NCBI RefSeq assembly: GCF_036226525.1
Contig: NZ_CP108487.1
Location: 1,240,001 to 1,304,000, forward strand
DNA: 64,000 nt
Reading direction: 5' to 3'
DNA from: Kribbella sp. NBC_01245
GTDB taxonomy: Bacteria; Actinomycetota; Actinomycetes; Propionibacteriales; Kribbellaceae
Positions 52,636-61,612 of this stretch are shown in pieces. The notes below the pieces were generated by a model. It had not been told where the DNA came from. It saw only the letters and a program-made list of their open reading frames with translations, and did no database searches. Positions within the stretch are counted from its first letter, which is position 1; each line of letters opens with the position of its first letter. The position numbers and the translations under genes are program-made.

Positions 52636-53403
52636 TCAAGGTTGCACGAGCCGCGAGGTCACTCCGGCAAGACCGCTTTGGACCAGCTCTGGCCGCTCGG
52701 TGTCGAGCCCGAACAGGACCTCGTACCAAGGCCCGAGTCGGTGCCACGCGAGCGCCCGTCGCTTGACGTCTTGGTCCGGCTCGTACGACGCCGCGACCGC
52801 CTCGGCCACGATGGGTTCAGCGCCGTACAGGAGCCACGACAGGTCGAGCGCGGGATCCCCGATATGCGCGTCGGTCCAATCGATCACGCCGGTCACCGCG
52901 TCACCCGTGACGAGGATGTGGTCCGGCCCAAGGTCTCCGTGCACCAACTGCGCGTACGTCGCCTGAGCGATCTCCGCGAGTAGGTCCTCGCCACGCCGCC
53001 TGACGTCCTCCGGGAGCCTCGGGAGGACCTCTGCCGCCATACGAGCCTGTACGGCGCTCCGCTCGGCGTGAGCGGCCTCTGCGTCCTGTGCGCTGTGTTG
53101 GACGGCCTCGGCCGGGTCTACCGCGTGCAGGGCCCTGAGGAAGCTCCCGAGCGCCTTGCCGACAGGAGCGTCTTCGAGCGGCACACCCGGCAGCAGGCGG
53201 TGCCGGACACCAGTGGCCGTCAGCTCGGGCACAGGGACTGTTAGCGGGAGCTGCGGCGCAAGCCAGGGGAGTAGGGCCGCCTCAGCGAGTAGGCGCGGCA
53301 CGACCTCGGGACGGCGTGGGTCGCGGTAGAGCCAGACGCCGTCGGTCCAGGCTTTGCTGTCCCAGCCGTTGTCCTGGATCGTCGCAAGTCCGTCGTCGGT
53401 CAC
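52636..53403 (-). CDS. Phosphotransferase (APH) family protein
   Basis: The 255-residue protein has the kinase-like fold of aminoglycoside and choline phosphotransferases. The catalytic loop is AQLVHGDLGPDHILVTGDA, with the HGD Asp, and the metal-binding Asp is in VIDWTDAHIGDPALDLSWLL. The amino-terminal lobe is short. The substrate is not known; most such actinobacterial proteins are not proven antibiotic-resistance enzymes. It follows a Nudix gene on the same strand with three bases between them, so they are probably co-transcribed. Confidence 0.85.
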   Translation of the reverse strand: MTDDGLATIQDNGWDSKAWTDGVWLYRDPRRPEVVPRLLAEAALLPWLAPQLPLTVPVPELTATGVRHRLLPGVPLEDAPVGKALGSFLRALHAVDPAEAVQHSAQDAEAAHAERSAVQARMAAEVLPRLPEDVRRRGEDLLAEIAQATYAQLVHGDLGPDHILVTGDAVTGVIDWTDAHIGDPALDLSWLLYGAEPIVAEAVAASYEPDQDVKRRALAWHRLGPWYEVLFGLDTERPELVQSGLAGVTSRLVQP

Positions 53404-53406
53404 CCG

Positions 53407-53907
53407 TCAGAGCATGGACCGGACGTAGTCGCCAAGCAACGCATTTGTGTCAGGCATGACCGGCCAGTCAGGGTCGTCCAGACGGGCTACGAGCTCCTTC
53501 GGGGACATCCAGGCGCCCCACTCGACTTCTTCCGGCTGGTGCCGTACAGGGCCATCCCAGACGCACTCGTAGAGGTACGCGTGGTACGCCGTGTTCTCGT
53601 CGGCGTAGTCGCCTTCCGGGAGCTTCACCAGGTCTACGCCGGTAATACCCAGCTCCTCGTCCAGCTCGCGCACCACCGCGTCGTACGGCTCCTCGCCGGC
53701 CGCGACGACACCTCCCGCGGCGAAGTCGTAGTGGTGCGGATAGACGTCCTTGGTCGGCGTACGACGGTGGACGTAGATCTGGCCATCGCTGTTACGAACG
53801 AGCACGCCGGTCGCGCAATGGCGAAGGTTTTCCCGCCGCATCACCGAGCGTGGTGCCGAACCCGTGACCACGCCGTTCTCGTCCACCAGAGCTACCAATT
53901 CGTCCAT
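53407..53907 (-). CDS. Nudix hydrolase
   Basis: The 166-residue enzyme carries a full Nudix box, [20 protein letters not shown] followed by LGI, at residues about 67-89, with the REL-EE metal-binding core. The opening [20 protein letters not shown] resembles the isopentenyl-diphosphate isomerase/Nudix group. It probably hydrolyses a nucleoside diphosphate derivative or an isoprenoid-like pyrophosphate. It is divergent from dop and pairs with the phosphotransferase downstream. Confidence 0.88.
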   Translation of the reverse strand: MDELVALVDENGVVTGSAPRSVMRRENLRHCATGVLVRNSDGQIYVHRRTPTKDVYPHHYDFAAGGVVAAGEEPYDAVVRELDEELGITGVDLVKLPEGDYADENTAYHAYLYECVWDGPVRHQPEEVEWGAWMSPKELVARLDDPDWPVMPDTNALLGDYVRSML

Positions 53908-53980
53908 CTGGTCAGTGTTTCATCCACAGGCTGGGCGGAATCGCCAGCACGTGGGGGTCCTACCGCGTAGGCTCATTCGT

Positions 53981-55501
53981 ATGAGTGTTCGGCGGATCAT
54001 GGGGACCGAGACCGAGTTCGGCATCTCGGTGCCGGGGCAGCCCGGGGCCAACCCGATGCTGACCTCGAGCCAGGTGGTGAACGGCTATGCGCAGACGCAG
54101 CCGCTGGCCCGGAAGACGAGGTGGGACTTCGACGAGGAGCACCCGCTCCGGGACGCGCGCGGCTTCGACCTCAGCCGGGAGGTGGCCGACTCCAGCCAGC
54201 TCACCGATGAGGAGACGGGGCTGGCCAACGTCATCCTGACCAACGGCGCGCGGTTGTACGTCGACCACGCCCACCCGGAGTACTCGTCACCCGAGTGCAC
54301 CAACCCGCGCGACGTGGTGGTGTGGGACAAGGCCGGCGAGCTCGTGATCATGGAGGGCGCTCGCCAGGCGCACCAACTGCCCGGGTCTCCGCGGATCAAC
54401 CTGTACAAGAACAACACCGACAACAAGGGCGCGTCGTATGGCGCTCATGAGAACTACCTGATGCGCCGGTCGACGCCGTTCGCCTCGATCGTGCGGCACC
54501 TGACGCCGTTCTTCGTCAGCCGCCAGGTGGTCACCGGCGCCGGCCGCGTCGGCATCGGTCAGGACGGCAACAACCACGGTTTCCAGATCAGCCAGCGGGC
54601 CGACTACTTCGAGGTCGAGGTCGGGCTCGAGACCACGCTGAAGCGGCCGATCATCAACACCCGCGACGAGCCGCACGCGAATCCGGACCGGTATCGCCGC
54701 CTGCACGTCATCATCGGCGACGCGAACCTGTCCGAGATCTCGACCTACCTGAAGGTCGGCACCACCGCGCTGGTCCTCTCGATGATCGAGGAGGGCTGGC
54801 TGACCGCCGACCTCTCCGTCGACCGTCCGGTCACGGCGCTGCACGAGGTGAGCCACGACCCGAGCTGTACGCATCTGCTCACGCTCAAGGACGGCCGCAA
54901 ACTGACTGCTGTCCAGCTCCAAATGGAGTATCTGGAGCAGGCCCGCAAGTACGTCGAGGACAGGTACGGCGACGACGCCGATCGTCAGACCCGCGACGTG
55001 CTGCAGCGCTGGGAGCGCGTGCTGGACCAGCTGTCGCTCGACCCGATGACGCTGTCCGACCAGCTCGACTGGGTCGCCAAGCTCAAGCTGCTCCAGTCGT
55101 ACCGTGATCGCGACAACCTCGGCTGGGACGACTCCAAGCTGCACCTGGTCGACCTGCAGTATGCGGATCTCCGCCCGGACAAGGGCCTGTACTACCGCCT
55201 GGTCAAGAACGGGCGGATGCAGCGGCTGGTCTCCGACGAGGAGATCCGGATGGCCGTCACGCACCCGCCGACGGACACCAGGGCGTACTTCCGCGGTCGC
55301 TGCATGCAGAAGTACGCCGGCCAGGTGGCGGCCGCCTCGTGGGACTCCGTCATCTTCGATCTGCCCGGCCGGGAGTCGCTGCAACGCATCCCGACCCTCG
55401 ACCCCCTGCGGGGTACGAAGGCGCATGTCGGGACCTTGCTGGACCAGTGCGACACCGCGAGTGACCTGGTTCGCACCATTACTGGGGGTGCCGCCGGGTA
55501 G
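53981..55501 (+). CDS. dop: Depupylase/Pup deamidase Dop
   Basis: The 506-residue protein belongs to the carboxylate-amine ligase-like Dop/PafA family. The amino-terminal [13 protein letters not shown] holds the catalytic metal-binding Glu residues, and [19 protein letters not shown] and [20 protein letters not shown] are family motifs. The segment after residue 40 ([20 protein letters not shown]) is the Dop-specific loop, which separates it from the ligase PafA. Dop removes Pup from substrates and deamidates Pup that ends in Gln. Here the Pup gene, 54 bp downstream, already encodes Glu, so only depupylation is needed. Confidence 0.94.
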   Translation: MSVRRIMGTETEFGISVPGQPGANPMLTSSQVVNGYAQTQPLARKTRWDFDEEHPLRDARGFDLSREVADSSQLTDEETGLANVILTNGARLYVDHAHPEYSSPECTNPRDVVVWDKAGELVIMEGARQAHQLPGSPRINLYKNNTDNKGASYGAHENYLMRRSTPFASIVRHLTPFFVSRQVVTGAGRVGIGQDGNNHGFQISQRADYFEVEVGLETTLKRPIINTRDEPHANPDRYRRLHVIIGDANLSEISTYLKVGTTALVLSMIEEGWLTADLSVDRPVTALHEVSHDPSCTHLLTLKDGRKLTAVQLQMEYLEQARKYVEDRYGDDADRQTRDVLQRWERVLDQLSLDPMTLSDQLDWVAKLKLLQSYRDRDNLGWDDSKLHLVDLQYADLRPDKGLYYRLVKNGRMQRLVSDEEIRMAVTHPPTDTRAYFRGRCMQKYAGQVAAASWDSVIFDLPGRESLQRIPTLDPLRGTKAHVGTLLDQCDTASDLVRTITGGAAG

Positions 55502-55555
55502 GGTCGCTGTAGGAGGCCATTAGGAAGGCTTCCAGGTGTGGCCTAGGAGGTTGGC

Positions 55556-55765
55556 ATGGCTAAGGACGGCGGGCAGCAACACAAGCAGACGAAGCGATCC
55601 GGCACGGAGGAAGAGGTCGCCGAGGTCACCGCGTCGGAGGAGGTCGCCGAGCGTAAAGAGCGGCTCGACGACGACGTGGATTCGATCCTCGACGAGATCG
55701 ACGAGGTGCTGGAGGAGAACGCGGAGGAGTTCGTTCGCGGATTCGTCCAAAAGGGCGGGGAGTGA
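55556..55765 (+). CDS. pup: Prokaryotic ubiquitin-like protein Pup
   Basis: The 69-residue disordered protein begins MAKDGGQQHKQTKRSG, has an acidic coiled segment with DDVDSILDEIDEVLEENAEE that binds the ATPase, and ends FVRGFVQKGGE. The terminal GGE means the carboxylate used for ligation to substrate lysines by PafA is encoded directly, with no need for deamidation of GGQ. Length is typical (about 64-72). It is preceded by dop and followed by prcB 8 bp later. No pafA gene is in the window. Confidence 0.96.
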   Translation: MAKDGGQQHKQTKRSGTEEEVAEVTASEEVAERKERLDDDVDSILDEIDEVLEENAEEFVRGFVQKGGE

Positions 55766-55773
55766 AGCACTAG

Positions 55774-56613
55774 ATGACAACCGATGCCTTCGGCCGACTG
55801 CCGGAAGCCTTTCTGACCCCGGGCAACTCGTCGTTCGCGGACTTCCTGGCGGGGCATGCCCCCGACCTGTTGCCCGGGCGACGAGGCGTGCCCGCGGGTG
55901 ATCTGTCCCAGCAGGTGCCGCACGGCACCACGATCGTCGCCGCCACCTTCGAGGGCGGCGTGGTGATGGCGGGCGACCGCCGCGCCACCATGGGCAACAT
56001 CATCGCCCAGCGCGATATCGAGAAGGTGTTCCCCGCCGATGAGTACTCGGCCGTCGGCATCGCCGGTTCGGCCGGTCTCGCGGTGGAGATGGTGCGCCTG
56101 TTTCAGGTCGAGCTGGAGCACTACGAGAAGCTCGAGGGTGCCACCCTCAGCCTCGACGGCAAGGCGAACCGGCTCAGCGCGCTGATCCGGGGCAACCTGC
56201 CGATGGCGATGCAGGGCCTGACCGTCGTGCCACTGTTCGCCGGCTACGACCAGGACCTGAAGGGCGGCCGGATCTTCTCGTATGACCCGACCGGCGGTCG
56301 GTATGAGGAGCAGTCGTTCTACAGCGTCGGCTCGGGCTCGCTGTTCGCCCGCGGCTCGCTGAAGAAGCTGTACAAGGAGGGCCTGTCGGCCACCGACTGC
56401 GTGACGGCGACCATCCAGGCGCTGTACGACGCGGCGGACGACGACTCCGCGACCGGCGGCCCGGACCTGGCCCGGCGGATCTTCCCGGTGGTCGCCGTGG
56501 TCACCGGGGACGGTTACCGCCGGATGCCCGACGACGAGGTCGGTGGTCTCGTCGACACCATCGTCGGCGCGCGCCTGCAACGACCCGACGGCCCGGCCGC
56601 CTCCCTGACCTGA
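55774..56613 (+). CDS. prcB: Proteasome beta subunit PrcB
   Basis: The 279-residue precursor has a 51-residue propeptide that ends VPHG; cleavage exposes Thr52 as the catalytic amino terminus in [20 protein letters not shown]. The family Lys and Asp residues of the active site follow in this segment and in [18 protein letters not shown]. It assembles with PrcA into the 28-subunit 20S core. The neighbouring pup and prcA genes confirm the assignment. No internal irregularities are seen. Confidence 0.96.
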   Translation: MTTDAFGRLPEAFLTPGNSSFADFLAGHAPDLLPGRRGVPAGDLSQQVPHGTTIVAATFEGGVVMAGDRRATMGNIIAQRDIEKVFPADEYSAVGIAGSAGLAVEMVRLFQVELEHYEKLEGATLSLDGKANRLSALIRGNLPMAMQGLTVVPLFAGYDQDLKGGRIFSYDPTGGRYEEQSFYSVGSGSLFARGSLKKLYKEGLSATDCVTATIQALYDAADDDSATGGPDLARRIFPVVAVVTGDGYRRMPDDEVGGLVDTIVGARLQRPDGPAASLT

Positions 56614-56651
56614 TCCGGCCCTCGCGCCGCTTTGATTGATAGAGGACCTGA

Positions 56652-57590
56652 ATGAGCGTTCCGTTCTACGTCTCACCCGAACAGCTGATGCGGGACCGGG
56701 CCGACTTCGCCCGCAAGGGCATCGCCAAGGGTCGCAGCGCGATCGCCCTGCAATATGCCGACGGCATCTTGTTCGTCGCGGAGAACCGTTCTCCCGCGCT
56801 GCACAAGGTGGCCGAGATCTACGACCGGATGGCCTTCGCGGCCGTCGGGCGCTACAACGAGTTCGAGAACCTGCGCATCGCCGGCGTGCGACTCGCCGAC
56901 ATGCGGGGCTACTCGTACGACCGGCGCGACGTCACCGGCCGTGCGTTGGCGAACGCGTATGCCCAGACCCTCGGCGCGATCTTCTCCTCGGGTGGGGAGA
57001 AGCCGCTGGAGGTCGAGATCCTGGTGGCCGAGGTCGGCGATACGGCCGCGGATGACCAGATCTACCGGCTGACCTACGACGGCTCGATCGCGGATGTGCG
57101 CGGTTATGCCGTCATGGGCGGTCCAGCCGAGCAGGTCGCGGACTACATCGGCGAGCACTACGCCGAGGGCATCTCCCTGGCCGGGGCGCTCCGGCTGGCG
57201 GTCGACGCCCTCGGTCACGACGGTACGGAGACCCGTCAGCTCACGCCGGACCAGATCGAGGTCGCCGTACTGGACCGGACCAGGAGCCAGGTGCGCAAGT
57301 TCAAGCGCATCTCGGACGAGACGCTGGCCCGGATCCTGGCCGAGTCCAAGCCCGACACGAGTTCGGCCGCCGAGACCTCCGACCACCACAAGCCGGAGGG
57401 CTACGAAAGCTCGTCTGACGTGTCCGGCTCTGGCGACACGGCTGGTGCGGCGGGTTCGGTGGACTCGGGTGAGGTCGAGGACGTGCCGATCGCGCCGCCG
57501 GTCGAGGACGACGACGCGCCGGTCGCGCCGCCGGTCGAGGACGACGACGCGCCGGTCGCGCCGCCGGAGGACCCGGACCGCCCTGCGTGA
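56652..57590 (+). CDS. prcA: Proteasome alpha subunit PrcA
   Basis: The 312-residue protein forms the outer rings of the 20S proteasome. The body (to about residue 235) has [20 protein letters not shown], the gating amino terminus, and [20 protein letters not shown]. The carboxy-terminal extension of about 70 residues is acidic and holds two perfect copies of an 11-residue repeat, [11 protein letters not shown], plus a partial third. Such tails are variable in actinobacteria, but an exact 33-bp duplication points to recent expansion. The stop overlaps the next Nudix gene start. Confidence 0.95.
   Translation: MSVPFYVSPEQLMRDRADFARKGIAKGRSAIALQYADGILFVAENRSPALHKVAEIYDRMAFAAVGRYNEFENLRIAGVRLADMRGYSYDRRDVTGRALANAYAQTLGAIFSSGGEKPLEVEILVAEVGDTAADDQIYRLTYDGSIADVRGYAVMGGPAEQVADYIGEHYAEGISLAGALRLAVDALGHDGTETRQLTPDQIEVAVLDRTRSQVRKFKRISDETLARILAESKPDTSSAAETSDHHKPEGYESSSDVSGSGDTAGAAGSVDSGEVEDVPIAPPVEDDDAPVAPPVEDDDAPVAPPEDPDRPA
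57492..57557 (+). repeat. 33-bp direct repeat in the prcA tail
   Basis: Two identical 33-bp units at 57492-57524 and 57525-57557 encode [11 protein letters not shown] twice, and the first nine bases of a third unit follow. Being in frame, changes in copy number would lengthen or shorten the tail without breaking the gene. Confidence 0.9.
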
Positions 57591-58156
57591 GCAACAACCC
57601 GATCGATCGGATTGACCCGATCGCCTGGGAACTGGTCGACGAGCGGCCGGCGTACGACGGGTTCCTCTCCGTCAAGGTGCGCCGGTACCGCCTGCCCGAC
57701 GGCCGCGAGTGCGACTGGGACGTCTTCGGTCCCGAGGCCGGCACTGGTGCCGGGGTGACGGTATTGCCGCTCACCCCGGACGGCCGGATCGTCACGGTCC
57801 GCATGTTCCGCGCCGGCCCGGACCAGGTGGTGACCAACCTCCCCGGCGGCCTGATCGACCCCGGCGAAGAGCCCGCCGCGGCCGCCGTACGCGAACTCGA
57901 AGAGGAAACCGGCTACACCTGCGAGTCGGTCGAAATCGTCGGCTGGTGCCACGCCGCGTCCTCCTCGACCTTCCGCAAACACGTCGCCATCGCCCGCGGC
58001 TGCCGCCCCGACGGCAAACAATCCCTGGACGAATTCGAAGACTGCGTCCCGGTAGAACTAACCGTCGACCAGTTCCGCGCCCAACTCCGCACCCCCGGCG
58101 CCATGACCGGCACCGACGCCGCCTACCTAGCCCTAGACCACGCCAACCTCCTCTAG
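57587..58156 (+). CDS. Nudix hydrolase, ADP-ribose pyrophosphatase-like
   Basis: The 189-residue enzyme starts at a GTG that overlaps the prcA stop. The Nudix box is [20 protein letters not shown] followed by [17 protein letters not shown] and the preceding [20 protein letters not shown] resemble ADP-ribose pyrophosphatases and related GDP-mannose hydrolases. It is cytoplasmic and needs Mg2+. Coupling to prcA may be positional only. The 239 bp after it have no gene and hold the folD leader. Confidence 0.87.
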   Translation: MSNNPIDRIDPIAWELVDERPAYDGFLSVKVRRYRLPDGRECDWDVFGPEAGTGAGVTVLPLTPDGRIVTVRMFRAGPDQVVTNLPGGLIDPGEEPAAAAVRELEEETGYTCESVEIVGWCHAASSSTFRKHVAIARGCRPDGKQSLDEFEDCVPVELTVDQFRAQLRTPGAMTGTDAAYLALDHANLL

Positions 58157-58263
58157 CCCCCTCGCGCCCCAGGACCTCGCGCGAGCGGCCGCGGGCGCAC
58201 AGGCCTTTCCACAGATTGCGCGGATGGGGCGTAGGGGGTGGGGGCGGGGAGGTAGGTTTGGGG

Positions 58264-58362
58264 GTGGGCTGCGACTGGCGTTGGGGTGGAGTACCACCGG
58301 GGAGTGGTCCGGGCCGATTCGGCGATGTGCCGGGCGGTTCCTTGAGCCGCGCGCCTGGGCGA
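58264..58362 (+). promoter_or_regulatory. ZTP (pfl-type) riboswitch before folD
   Basis: The leader of folD shows the conserved parts of the ZTP/ZMP riboswitch: GCTGCGACTGGCG at 58268-58280, a stem with CCACCGGGGAGTGG at 58294-58307, and the diagnostic 3' core CCGCGCGCCTGGGC at 58347-58360. The class senses 5-aminoimidazole-4-carboxamide ribotide forms that build up when 10-formyl-tetrahydrofolate is low, and commonly controls folD in actinobacteria. The start of folD is 36 bp after the core, so control of translation initiation or early termination is possible. Confidence 0.8.
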
Positions 58363-58395
58363 CGACTGAGGTCGGTGAGCCCGGAGGCGTACGCG

Positions 58396-59289
58396 ATGAC
58401 CACTGCAAACCTGATGGACGGGACCGCCGTTGCGGCCCGGATGAACGAGACGACCGCCGACCGCGCGCGGGAGTTGCGCGAGGCAACTGGTGTTGAGGCT
58501 TGTCTCGCGACTGTGCTGGTCGGCGATGACCCGTCGTCGGCGACGTACGTGCGGATGAAGCAGAACCGGTGCCGCAAGGCCGGGATCGCCTCGCGCAGCC
58601 TGGTTTTGCCCGCGAGTACGACGACCGCCGAGCTGGTGGCGGCGATCCGGGAGCTCTCCGATGACCCGGCGGTGCACGGGATTCTGCTGCAGCACCCAGT
58701 GCCGGACCACATCGACGAGCGGGCCGCGTTCGAGGCGATCGACCCGGCGAAGGACGTTGACGGCGTGACCATGCACTCGTTTGCCGCGATGGCGTTCGGG
58801 CTGCCCGGGTTCCAGTCGTGTACGCCGGGCGGGATCATCCGCCTGCTCGACGAGTACGGCGTGGACCTGGCCGGGCGGCACGCCGTCGTACTCGGGCGAA
58901 GCCCCATCCTCGGTAAGCCCGTCGGCATGCTCCTGCTTGCGAAGAACGCCACTGTCACCTACTGCCATTCGCGCACGCAGGGTCTTGCCGAGCTCGTGGC
59001 CCAGGCCGACGTACTCGTTGCGGCCGTCGGAAAGCCCGAGTTCGTCAAGGGGGACTGGCTCAAACCGGGCGCGATCATCGTCGATGCGGGCTATCACGAA
59101 GGCGGGCGCGGGGACGTCGATCAGGCTGCCGCGGCCGAGGTGGCGAGCCTGCTGACACCGGTGCCAGGGGGAGTGGGCCCGATGACGATCGCGGTGCTGC
59201 TGGCCCAGACGGTCGACGCGGCGGTTGCGCAATCTGGACCTGGTGTCCGGGATGTGGCTGTGGACACTAGGGTTCGAGTAAGCAAGTAG
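58396..59289 (+). CDS. folD: Methylenetetrahydrofolate dehydrogenase/cyclohydrolase FolD
   Basis: The 297-residue enzyme interconverts 5,10-methylene-, methenyl- and 10-formyl-tetrahydrofolate with NADP. The active-site segment is DPSSATYVRMKQNRCRKAGI with the Tyr and Lys. The second motif is LQHPVPDHIDERAAFEAIDP then AKDVDG, the nucleotide-binding motif is VVLGRSPILGKPVG, and the end has PVPGGVGPMTIAVLL. The ATG at 58396 follows GGAGG. The ZTP riboswitch upstream fits one-carbon control. Together with metH it supplies folate one-carbon metabolism. Confidence 0.95.
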   Translation: MTTANLMDGTAVAARMNETTADRARELREATGVEACLATVLVGDDPSSATYVRMKQNRCRKAGIASRSLVLPASTTTAELVAAIRELSDDPAVHGILLQHPVPDHIDERAAFEAIDPAKDVDGVTMHSFAAMAFGLPGFQSCTPGGIIRLLDEYGVDLAGRHAVVLGRSPILGKPVGMLLLAKNATVTYCHSRTQGLAELVAQADVLVAAVGKPEFVKGDWLKPGAIIVDAGYHEGGRGDVDQAAAAEVASLLTPVPGGVGPMTIAVLLAQTVDAAVAQSGPGVRDVAVDTRVRVSK

Positions 59290-59308
59290 GCACAGCGGGC
59301 GCGAAGGC

Positions 59309-59692
59309 ATGGAGGCAGAGACAGTGGCGGTACGGGCGATCCGGGGCGCGACCCAACTCGACGTGGATGAGCGGGAGCATCTGCTCGAGCGGTCCGCGGA
59401 GTTGATCACCGCCGTGCTGGAGGCCAACCAGTTGAGTTCGGACGACCTGATCAGCGTGCTGTTCACGGTCACGCCCGATCTGCACGCGGAGTTCCCGGCG
59501 GTGGCGGGCCGCCAGGTCGGCCTGGTCGACGTACCGCTGATCTGTGCGCAGGAGATCGCCGTGCCGCACGCGCTGCCGCGAGTCGTCCGGATGATGGTGC
59601 ACGCCGAGACACCGATCGCCCGGGAGAAGATCCAGCACGTTTACCTGCACGGCGCGGTCAGCCTCCGTCCCGACTTGACCGGCGCGCAATGA
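59309..59692 (+). CDS. aroH: Chorismate mutase, AroH type
   Basis: The 127-residue enzyme belongs to the trimeric AroH class: VAVRAIRGATQLDVDEREHL with the active-site Arg, LISVLFTVTPDLHAEFPAVA, GLVDVPLICAQEIAV with the Glu, LPRVVRMMVHAE and IQHVYLHGAVSLRPDL with the Tyr and Arg. It converts chorismate to prephenate. The ATG at 59309 or a GTG at 59324 may be the start. Its stop overlaps the ATG of tyrA, so it directly feeds the tyrosine branch. Confidence 0.93.
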   Translation: MEAETVAVRAIRGATQLDVDEREHLLERSAELITAVLEANQLSSDDLISVLFTVTPDLHAEFPAVAGRQVGLVDVPLICAQEIAVPHALPRVVRMMVHAETPIAREKIQHVYLHGAVSLRPDLTGAQ

Positions 59693-60765
59693 ACAGACTG
59701 AAAGGTCCGGTCCGCGTCGTCGGCACCGGCCTGATCGGCGCCTCGATCGGACTGGCGCTCGGCAGGCTCGGTGTGGCCGTGCAACTGGTCGATACCGATG
59801 ACGAGTCGGCCCTGATGGCCGAGCGGATCGGCGCCGGCACCAGGCAGGTCGACGGCGAGCCCCAAGAGCCGCAGGTGGTCGTCGTCGCCGTACCGCCGGA
59901 CCACGTCGGTGCCGTCATCGCGGCACAACTCGCGGAGACGACCACGGCCATCGTCACCGACACCGGCAGCGTGAAGTCGAAGCCCCTCATCGACGCGGCC
60001 GCGTTGACCGACGACCTCAGCCGGTACGTCGGAAGTCACCCGATGGCCGGGTCCGAGCGTTCGGGGCCGTTGGCCGGCCGGGCGGACCTGTTCGACGGCG
60101 CGACCTGGGCGATCACCCCGCACGAGGGCAATCCGCCGGACGCCGTCGACCTGATCCGGGAGCTCGCCGAGACGTGTGGCGCCAAGACGGTCGAGCTGTC
60201 GGTGGACGACCACGATCTCGCCGTCGCCCGGGTCTCACACCTGCCGCACCTCATGTCGGCGCTTGCCGCGGGCACCCTCGTGGACGCGCCGGACTCACAC
60301 CTCGAGCTCTCGGGCCAGGGCGTCCGCGACGTGACCCGGATCGCCGGGGGAGACCCGCGGCTGTGGACGCAGATCGTCGCGGCGAACGCGCCCGCGCTGA
60401 CCACCCTGCTAGAGCGGATCCGCGGCGACCTCGACCGGATGCTGATCGCCCTCGGCAAAGACGACGGCTCCAGCGACATCACGAGTCTGCTGACGAACGG
60501 CGTGACCGGCGCGGTGCGCGTCCCGGGTAAGCACGGCGCGCCGCATACCGACGACGCGACCGTGCTGGTCAACATCCCCGACCGCCCGGGCCAATTGGCG
60601 AAACTCTTCGCTGACGCGGCCGCCTCTGGCGCGAACGTCGAGGATCTGCGCATCGATCACAGCCCAGGTCTGGCCATCGGCCAGGTCGAGCTCGCGGTCA
60701 AACCGGCCTCGGTCGATCAGCTGGTGAAGGTGCTGACCGAGCGCGGCTGGGTCGTCCACCGCTGA
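59689..60765 (+). CDS. tyrA: Prephenate dehydrogenase TyrA with ACT domain
   Basis: The 358-residue enzyme oxidises prephenate to 4-hydroxyphenylpyruvate with NAD. The nucleotide-binding motif is RVVGTGLIGASIGLALGRLG at the start, and SHPMAGSERSGPLAGRADLF holds the active-site His and Ser. A carboxy-terminal ACT domain (about 285-358; VLVNIPDRPGQLAKLFADAA) probably binds tyrosine for feedback control. The gene overlaps aroH by four bases. The stop is followed at once by a long hairpin element. Confidence 0.94.
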   Translation: MNRLKGPVRVVGTGLIGASIGLALGRLGVAVQLVDTDDESALMAERIGAGTRQVDGEPQEPQVVVVAVPPDHVGAVIAAQLAETTTAIVTDTGSVKSKPLIDAAALTDDLSRYVGSHPMAGSERSGPLAGRADLFDGATWAITPHEGNPPDAVDLIRELAETCGAKTVELSVDDHDLAVARVSHLPHLMSALAAGTLVDAPDSHLELSGQGVRDVTRIAGGDPRLWTQIVAANAPALTTLLERIRGDLDRMLIALGKDDGSSDITSLLTNGVTGAVRVPGKHGAPHTDDATVLVNIPDRPGQLAKLFADAAASGANVEDLRIDHSPGLAIGQVELAVKPASVDQLVKVLTERGWVVHR

Positions 60766-60766
60766 C

Positions 60767-60874
60767 CCTTCCCTTTGCATTCATTCGTCGGAATCCGCCC
60801 GCTCAGCACCGCGGATCTGCAAAGGTCAGGCTGCGGGAGAGGGCGGATTCCGACGAATGAATGCAAAGGGAAGG
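60767..60874. repeat. Long hairpin with conserved 50-nt core (copy 2)
   Basis: Perfect 34-bp arms (60767-60800 and 60841-60874) enclose a 40-base loop. The central part, from GCCCGCTCAGCAC to GGGAGAGGGC, aligns without gaps to the core of the hairpin at 33483-33588. It starts one base after the tyrA stop and ends 48 bp before the cmk start, so it may end the aroH-tyrA transcript. Confidence 0.9.
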
Positions 60875-60922
60875 TGGGCCGCTATGCAAGGAACGTCGGT
60901 GGGCAGCGGTAGCCTCTGCGGC

Positions 60923-61612
60923 ATGATCATCGCGGTTGACGGCCCTAGCGGTTCCGGAAAGTCCAGCACGGCACGAGGTGTCGCGACTCGCCTGGGTCTG
61001 CGCTATTTAGACACCGGCGCCATGTACCGGGCGGTGACCTGGGCGGTGCTCGACGCGGCGATCGACCTGATCGATATCGACGCGGTCGCGACGACGGCCC
61101 GCGAGCTGGACATGGCCATCGCGACGGACCCGTCGGCACCGACGTTCAGCGCCGGCGGTACCGACGTCACCGCGCTGATCCGCGACCCCCGCATCAGCGA
61201 GAACGTCAGCAAGATCGCCACCAACCTCGGCGTCCGGGCCGAGCTGGTCCGTCGCCAGCAGGAGATCATCGCGGCCGCGCAGGCCGGCGGCGGCATCGTC
61301 GTCGAGGGGCGCGATATCGCGACCGTGGTGGCGCCCGAGGCCGAGTTGAAGGTGCTGCTGACAGCCGACCCGGAGGCCCGGATGGCCCGGCGCAAGGCCG
61401 AGCTGGCCGAGGGCGCGGTCACCTCTGACGAGCTGCGCGACCAGATCGTGCGCCGCGACGCGGATGACTCGACCGTCGCCCAGTTCCAGGTGGCGTCCGA
61501 CGGCGCGGTGGAAATTGATTCGACCAACATGTCGTTGGACCAGGTTGTCGAAGCGATCTGCCAGCTGGCCAAGGAGGCGGCTGATGCCGTCCCTCAGGAT
61601 CAGGAGTCATGA
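60923..61612 (+). CDS. cmk: Cytidylate kinase Cmk
   Basis: From the ATG at 60923 the product is 229 residues, beginning MIIAVDGPSGSGKSSTARGV, with the P-loop at 7-14. YLDTGAMYRAVTWAVLD is the CMP-binding segment and GGGIVVEGRDIATVVAPEAE the conserved GRDIGT-type motif; EARMARRKAEL and IVRRDADDS are in the lid. It phosphorylates CMP and dCMP. The upstream in-frame region lies in the hairpin arm and is not part of the gene. Four-base overlap couples it to plsC, and plsC to der. Confidence 0.95.
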   Translation: MIIAVDGPSGSGKSSTARGVATRLGLRYLDTGAMYRAVTWAVLDAAIDLIDIDAVATTARELDMAIATDPSAPTFSAGGTDVTALIRDPRISENVSKIATNLGVRAELVRRQQEIIAAAQAGGGIVVEGRDIATVVAPEAELKVLLTADPEARMARRKAELAEGAVTSDELRDQIVRRDADDSTVAQFQVASDGAVEIDSTNMSLDQVVEAICQLAKEAADAVPQDQES

